A stretch of DNA of 64,000 nt from Methanosphaerula subterraneus (GTDB taxonomy: Archaea; Halobacteriota; Methanomicrobia; Methanomicrobiales; Methanospirillaceae), in contig NZ_CP170508.1 in NCBI RefSeq assembly GCF_052055875.1, positions 1,922,001 through 1,986,000 on the forward strand. Reading direction: 5' to 3'. Below the pieces are notes generated by a model. That model worked only from the letters and a program-made list of their open reading frames with translations, had not been told where the DNA came from and searched no databases. The position numbers were made by a program, and so were the translations under genes. Of the stretch, positions 1 to 7,445 are shown in pieces (the first letter of the stretch is position 1; each line of letters opens with the position of its first letter).

Positions 1-428
1 CGGGTGTGGAACGGAGTCCGATCCACCGCCGACTGGATGGCCGTCGCTGAGGCGACCCTGTAGCAGGGGACCAGGTCGACATCGATCCCATCGATGGTGG
101 TGTTGATGTACGGGTGCTCGGCGTACTTCTCCTGGTACCTGCCCGCGAACTGGTCGGCCAATGAGCGGGCCAGTCCGAGCCCCTGCTCTTCGAGCGCCTC
201 CCGGGAGAGATCAGGCGGAAAGAGCATGAAGAGGTCCAGGTCACGGTCGCCTTTGACGAAGGTGGACCGGGCCACCGACCCGACCACCATCGGTTCTGCG
301 GCGCCGGATGCTCTAACAGCAGCGATCAGCCTGTCTGCGACCTGCCGGATCGCCGCCACCTCCCCGGCATCTGGTCGGATCCTTTCGATGACCCGGGCCA
401 GCACCGCGCTGACCTCCTCCCCGTTCAC
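1..428 (-). CDS. cca: CCA-adding enzyme (tRNA nucleotidyltransferase, archaeal class I), N-terminal part
   Basis: Partial gene running off the left edge; the first 142 codons are present. The enzyme adds or repairs the 3' CCA of tRNAs. The nucleotidyltransferase signature is visible: GSVARSTFVKGDRDLDLF gives the GS motif and two of the metal-binding aspartates, and DGIDVDLVPCY carries the third carboxylate. This pattern is typical of the archaeal class I enzyme. The GTG start overlaps the TGA of the upstream RNA 2',3'-cyclic phosphodiesterase gene by four bases (GTGA), so the two RNA-end-processing genes are probably co-transcribed. The C-terminal domains lie outside the window. This matters because most tRNA genes here, such as the tRNA-Ile and tRNA-Ser below, do not encode CCA. 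Confidence 0.93.
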   Translation of the reverse strand, partial: MNGEEVSAVLARVIERIRPDAGEVAAIRQVADRLIAAVRASGAAEPMVVGSVARSTFVKGDRDLDLFMLFPPDLSREALEEQGLGLARSLADQFAGRYQEKYAEHPYINTTIDGIDVDLVPCYRVASATAIQSAVDRTPFHT

Positions 429-964
429 AACGTCACCACACAGAGGTCGGTATAGATCGGTCCCCGTGCCGTCAGCATGGACTGCTTGAGCGTGAACTCC
501 CCGACCTCAAAACTCCCGAACCCGTCCCGGCCGAGGGTATCGACGACCCCTTCAAGGGAGGGGTGGCTCCGTCGGATCCGTCCGACCGTCGCATGCGGGG
601 TGAAGGCTCGTGCTTCGGGCTCGTATCCGAGCGGGGAGAGGACCGCCTCGATCTCCTGGTGGAGCGCCGCACACCTCCCCTGATCCTCGACACCGCACCA
701 GATCACCCTTGGCCGGGAGCGGCTGTTCAGCGTGACCGGCCCGATCGAGACCGGGAACGGGCTGAACCGGATCGTCTGGAGAGCAGCCCTGATCCTGCCG
801 ATCTCCTCCTCGGTAACCTCGCCAATGAAGCGGAGCGTGATATGAATGATCGCAGGGTTGACCAGCGAGATGTCTGCCGGTACAGCCCGAAGCGCCGGCT
901 GCACAGCCGCGATCTCCTCCCTGATCGATGCAGGAAGGTCAATTCCGATGAATGCCCTGACCAT
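425..964 (-). CDS. thpR: RNA 2',3'-cyclic phosphodiesterase (LigT/ThpR family)
   Basis: About 179 residues, the usual size for this 2H phosphoesterase family, which hydrolyses 2',3'-cyclic phosphate ends of RNA. The two catalytic HxTx motifs are present as HITLRF and HATVGR. The start is the ATG giving MVRAFIGIDLP, the characteristic beginning of the family; the frame stays open upstream but that part has no family resemblance. The end overlaps the start of the cca gene by four bases, so it probably forms an RNA-repair operon with the CCA-adding enzyme. The upstream flippase gene has the same orientation, with its stop about 40 bases away. Confidence 0.93.
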   Translation of the reverse strand: MVRAFIGIDLPASIREEIAAVQPALRAVPADISLVNPAIIHITLRFIGEVTEEEIGRIRAALQTIRFSPFPVSIGPVTLNSRSRPRVIWCGVEDQGRCAALHQEIEAVLSPLGYEPEARAFTPHATVGRIRRSHPSLEGVVDTLGRDGFGSFEVGEFTLKQSMLTARGPIYTDLCVVTL

Positions 965-1004
965 TGCAGAGAATATGGGCAGTGAACTACTAAAGTGTGA
1001 TCGA

Positions 1005-2483
1005 TCAGAGCCATGTCGGCCAGGGGAGACCGAGATCCCTCGCAAGGGTCGCAATCTCGTCATGGACAGCCTGATCCCCCCGGAGGACCAGCACCCCGTA
1101 GACGATCCCCCCGACGAGCACGGCCCCGAGCAGGGCCGGCAGGGTGGCGAGCGGCACAACCGCCTGGTACAGCAGCACCACCGCGCCCATCACCGCCGAC
1201 GAGGAGAGGAGCACACGGATCGAGTGCCGCTCTATCCTGACCACCATGTGCCGCTTCAGCGAGCGATGGAGGAGGACCCAGTTCACCACCATCGAGGCGA
1301 GCAGCCCGGCGGCGGCCCCGGTGATCCCCACCACCGGGATCAGCAGCAGGTCCAGCAGCAGCAGCACGGCGGCCGCGGCAGCCGCGGCTGTGAAGGTCTC
1401 GCGCGGGCGGTTCATCGAGCCGAGGCACATTCCCTCCAGGGTCACCAGGATCGTCACAGCCTCGGCAGCGAAGAGGATGGCCAGGGCCGGGGCGGCGACC
1501 ACAAATGGTTCCCCGTACAGGTAATAGAGGAGTCGTCCGCCGAGCAGCCACCCACCGGTGCAGACCGGGGCGCCGAGCAGAAACGCGTAGGTGAAGGCCC
1601 GGGCCAGCGCGTCCTCGATAGCCGCGACCTCCCCCTCCCGGTACCATCGGCTGATCCGGGGGCCCAGTGAGGAGCGGACCGCCAGGGTGGTGAAGAGGGC
1701 CATCGTCGCCAGCTGAAGGGCGGTCCGGTAGAACCCGACATCGCTGTTCGGGAGGAAGTGGCCGAGCAGGATCGTGTCCACGGAGCCGACGACCACGGCG
1801 GTGACCCCGCCGAGGAACGACCAGACGGCGAATGCCCAGAGGCCGGCGAGGTGACGCCGCTGGAACCAGACGAAGGAGAGATCGAGGAACCGGTAGTTGA
1901 CGAGCGCAGTTGCAGCGATCCCGGCCACCAGCCCGCCGGCCAGGCCGGCCACCAGGTACCCGAGTGCGACCAGGACCACCTGCCCGAGGACCCGGACGAT
2001 GGTGCCGGTCAGCTCGGCAATCTGCGAGACCCCGGCCTTCCCCCTGCCATAGACCCCGGTGGCGGCCAGCGCGCCGGCGGTGCCGACCAGGACGGCGACG
2101 ACCAGCCAGGGGAAGAGGCCGGCCTGGTCCAGATCCACCAGAAACGGGCGTGCGACCAGCAGCACCCCGACGGTCAGCAGGCAGAGGAACAGCCGGACTG
2201 CGGTGTAGGCGGAGAAGTAGGCGTTCTCCTCGACTCCTTCTGCGATCCGCTGTACCGCCGCCCCACCGGAGCCGCCGTCGGCGATCAGGTTGAGGATGTT
2301 TGCATAGGCGGTGAGCAGGAAGAAGGCCCCGAGCGGGCCGGCTCCGGCCGCATGGGCGATATAGACCGTCGAGATGAATCCGACGATCGTCGAGCCGATC
2401 GCGGACATGAACCCGATGAATGACTGCCTCCGGACAGGGGTGATCCCCATCAACCGGTCACGCGGGCTCTCTCTTTCAGACAC
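1005..2483 (-). CDS. MOP-superfamily polysaccharide flippase-like membrane protein
   Basis: 492 residues, strongly hydrophobic, with about 12-14 predicted membrane segments along the whole length. The N-terminal region (SFIGFMSAIGSTIVGFISTV) and overall layout resemble lipopolysaccharide/O-antigen flippases of the MATE/Wzx-like superfamily, which move lipid-linked sugars across the membrane. The start used is a GTG (VSERESPRD); an in-frame ATG eleven codons later (MGITPVRRQS) is an alternative. No glycosyltransferases flank it, so the substrate cannot be inferred. Possible roles are surface glycan or N-glycan export. The family call is fairly safe and the function open. Confidence 0.75.
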   Translation of the reverse strand: MSERESPRDRLMGITPVRRQSFIGFMSAIGSTIVGFISTVYIAHAAGAGPLGAFFLLTAYANILNLIADGGSGGAAVQRIAEGVEENAYFSAYTAVRLFLCLLTVGVLLVARPFLVDLDQAGLFPWLVVAVLVGTAGALAATGVYGRGKAGVSQIAELTGTIVRVLGQVVLVALGYLVAGLAGGLVAGIAATALVNYRFLDLSFVWFQRRHLAGLWAFAVWSFLGGVTAVVVGSVDTILLGHFLPNSDVGFYRTALQLATMALFTTLAVRSSLGPRISRWYREGEVAAIEDALARAFTYAFLLGAPVCTGGWLLGGRLLYYLYGEPFVVAAPALAILFAAEAVTILVTLEGMCLGSMNRPRETFTAAAAAAAVLLLLDLLLIPVVGITGAAAGLLASMVVNWVLLHRSLKRHMVVRIERHSIRVLLSSSAVMGAVVLLYQAVVPLATLPALLGAVLVGGIVYGVLVLRGDQAVHDEIATLARDLGLPWPTWL

Positions 2484-2593
2484 GTGGTACCAGAGTCTCC
2501 ATACAGGTTGATGAAGATAGTGGGCGGCAGAGGATCGAACACATTTTACCGCGGCGATGACCTATGGTACTGTTACTTCATGGAGGGAGTCTG

Positions 2594-2869
2594 ATGTCGC
2601 CGGCGCCAAAATTGACCGTATATACACTTGAGTTCTGTCCGAACTGCGAGATTCTGAAGGAATACCTGAAGGAGCACGGGGTGGCCTATACCGAGGAGGA
2701 CATGTCCACCGCGGCCTCCCTGACCGAGCTGCGGCTGAACGGGGTCTTTGTGAACGAGGCCCCGGTGCTGCAGCGCGGAGTCGCCTTTCTGACCTCCGCA
2801 GACCTCTTCACCGGCGGCGCGGTGAACGAGAAGAACGTGGGGCCCTTCATCAAGGGTGACCAGATGTGA
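2594..2869 (+). CDS. Glutaredoxin-like protein (NrdH type)
   Basis: 91 residues with the thioredoxin fold pattern LTVYTLEFCPNCEILKEYL, i.e. a CPNC redox centre near residue 15. The ATG chosen follows a GGAGGG ribosome site by about five bases; an upstream in-frame ATG lacks such a site. The TGA overlaps the GTG start of the ribonucleotide reductase gene (GTGA), so the two are translationally coupled. Published work on methanogen class III ribonucleotide reductase (Methanosarcina barkeri) shows that a small glutaredoxin-like protein can supply electrons in place of formate; the gene order here fits that role. The functional partnership is inferred. Confidence 0.85.
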   Translation: MSPAPKLTVYTLEFCPNCEILKEYLKEHGVAYTEEDMSTAASLTELRLNGVFVNEAPVLQRGVAFLTSADLFTGGAVNEKNVGPFIKGDQM

Positions 2870-5058
2870 CGCAGCAGACACAGCAGACCACCCTCGACGG
2901 GGTCTGGGTTCCGATCCTGCCGCCGGTCCGGACCTCGGACGGGCACATCCTCGAGTGGGACCGGGAACGGATCGTCCAGCAGATCCAGAAAGAGACGAAA
3001 CTGGTCGAGACCTTCTACGGCTACACCGGGGCCACCGTCGAGCTGGCCCGGGAGATTGCGGCAGAGGTTGAGGAGCGGATCCTCGCGCTCCACCTGACCG
3101 CCCTCTCCGGTCCGCTGATCCGTGAGATCATGAATATCACCCTCCTCGAGCACGGGCTGGTCCAGTATCGGAACGTCTGCACCAGGGTCGGGACGCCGGT
3201 CTACGACGCCCACCTGATCGACGTCGGCAGAGGGTTTGAAGCGCACGACAACGCGAACCTGCAGGAGAACGCAGAGACCTCGCACAAGAAGAAGGCCGAC
3301 AAGATCAGCAAGGAACAGTACCTGCTTCAGTTGCCGCCGGCGATCGCGGACCATCACCTGGCCGGGGACATCCACATCCATGACCTGGAGTACTTCGGCA
3401 CGCGCCCGTTCTGCCAGGACTGGGACCTCCGCTACTTCCTGTACTACGGGCTGATGCCTGACGGCAACGGGACCAAGGCCTCGGTGGCCGGCCCTGCCAA
3501 AAGAGCTGAGGTGGCGGTGCTCCACGCCGTCAAGGCGCTCGGGTCAGCCCAGACCAACTTTGCAGGCGGGCAGGGGTACTACAATTTCCTGACCTTCCTC
3601 GCGCCGTTCGTCGAAGGGGTTCCGTACGAAGAGATCAAGCAGTTGATGCAGATGTTTGTGTACGAGATGACCCAGATGATGGTCGCCCGGGGCGGACAGC
3701 TGGTCTTCTCGTCGGTGCAGCTCTCCCCCGGGGTGCCGACGCTCTGGAAGGATAAACCCTGCGTGTACAAGGGAAAGGTCTGGGACGGGGAACAGGCGCC
3801 GCTCCGGACGTACAGCGAATTCGAGCGGGAGGTCAGGCTCCTCTTCCTCGCCCTGATGGAGGTGATGATGGAGGGGGACGCCTGGGGCAAACCGTTCTCG
3901 TTCCCCAAGCCCGAGATCTCCATCGAGCCTGACTTCATGCAGGAGGACGAAGGCTTCAACGCGGCCCATCCCGACCTCCCCACCTACCAGCAACTGTACC
4001 TGAAGTCGTTCGAGCTCGCATCCAAGTTTGGAACCCCGTACTACGACAACCAGATGCCGGCGTACCGCGGGGCCGGCAAGGGGATCTCCTGCTACCAGTG
4101 CTGCGCCTACCAGTTCTCCACCCTCGCCGAGAAGGACACCGGATTTGACGACAAGCTGATCTTTAAAGACGGGATGCACTTCTCGATGGGCTCCTGGCAG
4201 GTGATCTCGGTGAACTGCCCGCGTGCGGCCTACAATGCAGAAGGGGACGACAGTCGCCTCTTCGCCGAGCTGAAGGCCCTGATGGATCGGGCCGTCGAGG
4301 CGTTCAAGATCAAGCGCCGGTGGATGAACCTGATCCGAACCAACGGCCGGATGCCGTTCGCGATGCAGCGGCCCAAGGACCCGAACACCGGCGAACGGGG
4401 AGCCGTGGCTGTGGACCTGGAGTCGCTCGTCTACACGATCGGGATCGTCGGGGTGAACGAGATGGTGCAGCACCATGTCGGGACCGAGCTGCACCAGTCG
4501 CGGGAGGCCTTCGCGCTGGCCATCCGGGCGATGACCGAGATGGAACTGTATGCCAAGGAACTCTCAGAGCGGCACCACATGACGATCGCCCTGGCCAGAA
4601 CCCCGGCAGAGACGACCGGACAGCGGTTCGCGGTCGCCGATCTGATCGACCGGCGGTACCGGGCGCATGCGATGAAGGTGATCAAGGGGAACCTGCCGGA
4701 CGCTCTGGCCCGGATCGGGACCACCCATGACCTCCCGATCTACTATACCAACGGCACGCACGTGGCCCCCGGGGCCGACGTCCCACTGCCAAGAAGGATG
4801 GAGGTCGAGCATGTCTTCTTCCCGATCGTCGACGGCGGGAACATCTTCCATATCTGGCTCGGCGAGGCACGCCCTGACCCTCGCGGGCTGATGGACATGG
4901 CGATGAAGCTCTGCAGAAACACCCAGATCGGCTACTTCGCGTTCACCAGGGACCTGACGGTGACGCTCAGGCAGTACCGGGAACAGAAACCCGGCAAAAA
5001 ATCCGGTAAAAAGCCGGCCCCACAGGCCGGGATGGTCAACAACAGACAGAAGGTCTAG
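2866..5058 (+). CDS. nrdD: Anaerobic (class III) ribonucleoside-triphosphate reductase, apparently lacking the glycyl-radical C-terminus
   Basis: 730 residues. It reduces ribonucleotides to deoxyribonucleotides anaerobically. Residues ~15-105 form an ATP-cone allosteric domain (DGHILEWDRERIVQQI). The central part has the class III barrel, with the cysteine cluster GISCYQCCAYQFS and the late segment GGNIFHIWLGEARP. The usual end, a CxxC/CxxC zinc site followed by an RVxGY-type glycyl radical loop, is not found: after IGYFAFTRDLTV the protein continues with a lysine-rich tail (KPGKKSGKKPAP) and stops at TAG. The other two frames do not contain the missing part. No nrdG activase lies nearby. The start is GTG, overlapping the glutaredoxin gene. 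The family is certain; activity is in doubt. Confidence 0.9.
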   Translation: MTQQTQQTTLDGVWVPILPPVRTSDGHILEWDRERIVQQIQKETKLVETFYGYTGATVELAREIAAEVEERILALHLTALSGPLIREIMNITLLEHGLVQYRNVCTRVGTPVYDAHLIDVGRGFEAHDNANLQENAETSHKKKADKISKEQYLLQLPPAIADHHLAGDIHIHDLEYFGTRPFCQDWDLRYFLYYGLMPDGNGTKASVAGPAKRAEVAVLHAVKALGSAQTNFAGGQGYYNFLTFLAPFVEGVPYEEIKQLMQMFVYEMTQMMVARGGQLVFSSVQLSPGVPTLWKDKPCVYKGKVWDGEQAPLRTYSEFEREVRLLFLALMEVMMEGDAWGKPFSFPKPEISIEPDFMQEDEGFNAAHPDLPTYQQLYLKSFELASKFGTPYYDNQMPAYRGAGKGISCYQCCAYQFSTLAEKDTGFDDKLIFKDGMHFSMGSWQVISVNCPRAAYNAEGDDSRLFAELKALMDRAVEAFKIKRRWMNLIRTNGRMPFAMQRPKDPNTGERGAVAVDLESLVYTIGIVGVNEMVQHHVGTELHQSREAFALAIRAMTEMELYAKELSERHHMTIALARTPAETTGQRFAVADLIDRRYRAHAMKVIKGNLPDALARIGTTHDLPIYYTNGTHVAPGADVPLPRRMEVEHVFFPIVDGGNIFHIWLGEARPDPRGLMDMAMKLCRNTQIGYFAFTRDLTVTLRQYREQKPGKKSGKKPAPQAGMVNNRQKV

Positions 5059-5075
5059 AGGAGAGCAGAGAGTGG

Positions 5076-5312
5076 TCAGAGATGGGGCCTGAGCACCTCA
5101 GGGAGGTGCTCCTCCACCCAGGAGAGGGTGATCCCCTCCTGCAATGGGAACAGGTACTGCTCCTCCCCCTCGGTGACCAGCAGCCCGACCCCGGTCTTTG
5201 TGATCGAGAGGAACCCGGCCACCGAGATGACACTCACCTTTTCTATCGGCACGATCTGCCGATCGCCGGCCTGCACCATTCCGCCGGCCTGATAGGTGGT
5301 CTCATGCTTCAT
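5076..5312 (-). CDS. Small conserved-looking protein of the GerW/DUF2953 operon
   Basis: 78 residues, no membrane segment, no recognised domain. Its ATG overlaps the TGA of the DUF2953 gene (ATGA), so it is the third gene of a gerW-DUF2953 operon. The sequence begins MKHETTYQAGGMVQAGDRQIVP and is rich in short beta-strand-like stretches (VSVISVAGFLSI). This loosely recalls the GerW/YtfJ protein two genes upstream, where a 'utilise, activate, report' style core also occurs. I do not assign a function. It converges on nrdD, with 17 bases between the stops. Confidence 0.7.
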   Translation of the reverse strand: MKHETTYQAGGMVQAGDRQIVPIEKVSVISVAGFLSITKTGVGLLVTEGEEQYLFPLQEGITLSWVEEHLPEVLRPHL

Positions 5313-6004
5313 GATGCACCCCGCGCCCTGATCATCCGCCAGACCGGTCTGCAGAACAACAGGCGGGCGATGGGAACGAGCAGGGTTCCCGGGTGGTTCA
5401 GCCTGAGCGTGCCGGAACCGGTGCCGGCAAGGGTGATCGTACCAAAGACCGGCGTCACCCCCATCGAGAACCATGGGACCGGAGTCAGCATTCCCCGGAT
5501 CGCCATCAGGTACCCGAAGACCTCCCCGGTCTTTGCGGCGTCGGAGAGGCCAAAGGTCATATCGATGGTAACCGACCTGATCTCCACTGCCCTGATGGTC
5601 GACCCGAGCAGGTCGGTGATCCGGGGCCAGGCCTCTTCAACCATGCTGATCACCTCGCCGGCGCCCGGCCCGGACGACCTTCGCTTCTCCTCTAGGTGCT
5701 CTTCGCTCTCCTCGGCCGGTGCGACCGGTTCTTCCGGCTTTACCGACACCTCAGGCTTCTGCTGGCCCTGCTCCATCGAAAACCAGAACCGGTGGCCGAA
5801 GAGCATGATGGCAGTTCTGAGATTTCCCTGTCGCTGCTCGGCCACAAACCCAGCCACCCCCCAGATGAGACCGCCCTCCGCAGTCACCCCCTCAGGCTCC
5901 AGCATGCCGGTGACCATCAGATCGATCGGGACCAGCAGCAGGTAGAGGACTGCTATTACAATGAGCAGCAGCAGGATCAGCAGGATCGTGAGGAGGAGAG
6001 GCAT
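5309..6004 (-). CDS. DUF2953 membrane-anchored protein (YtfI-like)
   Basis: 231 residues with one strong N-terminal membrane segment (PLLLTILLILLLLIVIAVLYLLLVPI, residues ~2-27) and a soluble remainder. A charged Pro/Glu linker around residues 80-105 divides the protein. The layout is that of DUF2953. In Firmicutes DUF2953 (YtfI) lies next to YtfJ/GerW, and the same pairing is present here with the GerW-like gene 26 bases upstream. It overlaps the next gene by four bases. Biochemical role unknown; the archaeal host has no sporulation, so a general envelope function is more likely. Assignment by layout and context. Confidence 0.75.
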   Translation of the reverse strand: MPLLLTILLILLLLIVIAVLYLLLVPIDLMVTGMLEPEGVTAEGGLIWGVAGFVAEQRQGNLRTAIMLFGHRFWFSMEQGQQKPEVSVKPEEPVAPAEESEEHLEEKRRSSGPGAGEVISMVEEAWPRITDLLGSTIRAVEIRSVTIDMTFGLSDAAKTGEVFGYLMAIRGMLTPVPWFSMGVTPVFGTITLAGTGSGTLRLNHPGTLLVPIARLLFCRPVWRMIRARGAS

Positions 6005-6030
6005 GGCCAGTTGTTAAAAGATGATAGGGA

Positions 6031-6459
6031 TCAGGCAGATCCGGTCTCAGGTTCGTTCTCTGTAATCTCTGCGCTCTCTTTCTTCTCCTTTTTATCCATT
6101 TTGCTCTTGACCGCTTCAATGATCTGCGGAACGAGCGAGGTCGAGATGGTGCTGATCAGTTCAGAGATCTCAGTCTTCTTATTGAGCATGTGCACCTGGA
6201 TCCCGTCACGTCCCTTCACGGTGGAGTCGATGATGATCACGGCGATCGGGGTGATCCCGGCCCCTGCTCCGGACCCACCCCCTTCGCCCTTCATCGTATC
6301 GTTCCCCTTGGCGTACCCGCCGCCGAAGGCGAACCCATAGCTTGCAACCGGAATCACAATCCGTTCGCCCATCGGAATCGCGTCGCCGATGATGTTCTTG
6401 GTGGAGACCAGCTTCTCGAGCTCGTCGACCGTTGTCTTCAGTAATTCTTCGCCAGACAT
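6031..6459 (-). CDS. GerW (YtfJ) family protein
   Basis: 142 residues. The family pattern is clear: an N-terminal helix (TTVDELEKLVSTKNIIGDAI), then GERIVIPVASYGFAFGGG and a glycine-rich stretch (GEGGGSGAGAGITPIAVIII). GerW/YtfJ proteins are required for spore germination in Bacillus but are widespread in non-spore-formers and in methanogens, where their role is unknown. First gene of a three-gene leftward operon. A TATA box 37-44 bases upstream fits a short leader. The C-terminal tail is Lys/Glu rich. Confidence 0.9.
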   Translation of the reverse strand: MSGEELLKTTVDELEKLVSTKNIIGDAIPMGERIVIPVASYGFAFGGGYAKGNDTMKGEGGGSGAGAGITPIAVIIIDSTVKGRDGIQVHMLNKKTEISELISTISTSLVPQIIEAVKSKMDKKEKKESAEITENEPETGSA

Positions 6460-6495
6460 ATCGGTATACCTCGACTCTGTATAGACCAGAGATGG

Positions 6496-6503
6496 TATAT
6501 AAA
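6496..6503 (-). promoter_or_regulatory. TATA box of the gerW operon
   Basis: On the minus strand this reads TTTATATA, a good archaeal TATA box. A start of transcription about 25 bases downstream would leave a leader of roughly 10-15 bases before the GerW ATG. It lies between two divergent genes. Confidence 0.6.
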
Positions 6504-6530
6504 GATGTTCAAGTCCTTCCCGCCCACCAG

Positions 6531-6541
6531 GTTAAAATACT
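6531..6541 (+). promoter_or_regulatory. Putative TATA box of the SAM methyltransferase gene
   Basis: GTTAAAATACT lies about 25-30 bases before the methyltransferase ATG, so the transcript would be leaderless or nearly so. Supported only by position and AT content. Confidence 0.4.
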
Positions 6542-6563
6542 GATGACCAGATAGCATTCCCTG

Positions 6564-7445
6564 ATGAAGATCGATCGACCGACGTGTGAGCAACCGGACT
6601 GGAACCAGGTCTGGCAGGCGTTACAGCAGCGGTATGACGCCACCCCGTCCTACCATGACTCCGTCCATCTCTGGGGAGAGAAGAAGAATGCGTCCAGGTA
6701 TGACCAGAACTCCCGCGAACAGTACTCTGCCCGGGTGCAGCGGACGATCCAGGACCTCCACCCCGATCGGACAGAGCGGGTGCTCGACATCGGGTCCGGT
6801 CCCGGTACACTGGCCCTGCCGCTCTCGCCGCTGGTCAGGTCGGTGACCGCCGTCGAGCCGGCCGGCGGGATGGTCGAGGTGTTAAAGGAGCATATCCAGA
6901 GCGAGGGGCTCGGCAACATCACCTGCGTCCAGAAGCGCTGGGAGGATGTCGACCCGGCACGGGACCTCGACCCCCCCTACGACCTGGTGATCGCCTCGTT
7001 CTCGCTGACGATGACCGATCTCTGGGCGGCGATCCAGAAGATGGATCAGGTCGCCGACGGGCTCGTGGCTCTGTACTGGTTCGTCGACGACTCGTTCTGG
7101 GAGCAGCAGTACCTGGCCCTCTGGCCGGAGCTCCACCACGCCCCCTTCTCACCTGGCCCCAAGGCCAACATCGTCTTCAACCTCCTCTACCAGCACGGGA
7201 TCTACGCCGACGTCCGGATGCTCCCTGCCGACAAGACCTACCGGTTCGGAGACATGGAGGAGGCGTACCGGTTCTTCGCACCCAGGTTCAGCATCACCGA
7301 TCACCGGCAGGAACAGGTGCTGAGAGCTCACATGGACCGGACCAGGACGGTGGTCCCCGGCGGAGTCGCGTTCACGACCCCCTCGACCTATGCCCGGATC
7401 TCCTGGAGAACCGACAGAAATCGGTCCGGCTCATCGGTTCTCTAA
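6564..7445 (+). CDS. Class I SAM-dependent methyltransferase
   Basis: 293 residues. The SAM-binding motif I VLDIGSGPGTLALPLS is at about residues 75-90, followed by an acidic motif II end (AVEPAGGM), and DLVIASFSLTM fits motif IV. The overall type resembles small-molecule methyltransferases found in methanogens next to metal or cofactor genes, but the substrate cannot be read from the sequence. The start ATG (MKIDRPTCEQPDW) follows a TATA-like element closely. The last 15 bases overlap the end of the convergent DNA methyltransferase gene. Confidence 0.8.
   Translation: MKIDRPTCEQPDWNQVWQALQQRYDATPSYHDSVHLWGEKKNASRYDQNSREQYSARVQRTIQDLHPDRTERVLDIGSGPGTLALPLSPLVRSVTAVEPAGGMVEVLKEHIQSEGLGNITCVQKRWEDVDPARDLDPPYDLVIASFSLTMTDLWAAIQKMDQVADGLVALYWFVDDSFWEQQYLALWPELHHAPFSPGPKANIVFNLLYQHGIYADVRMLPADKTYRFGDMEEAYRFFAPRFSITDHRQEQVLRAHMDRTRTVVPGGVAFTTPSTYARISWRTDRNRSGSSVL

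Noticed and set aside
5056..5240. Read-through of the nrdD TAG as pyrrolysine to reach a glycyl radical domain
   Set aside because: The continuation lies antisense to the next gene and contains no RVxGY motif or zinc cysteines.
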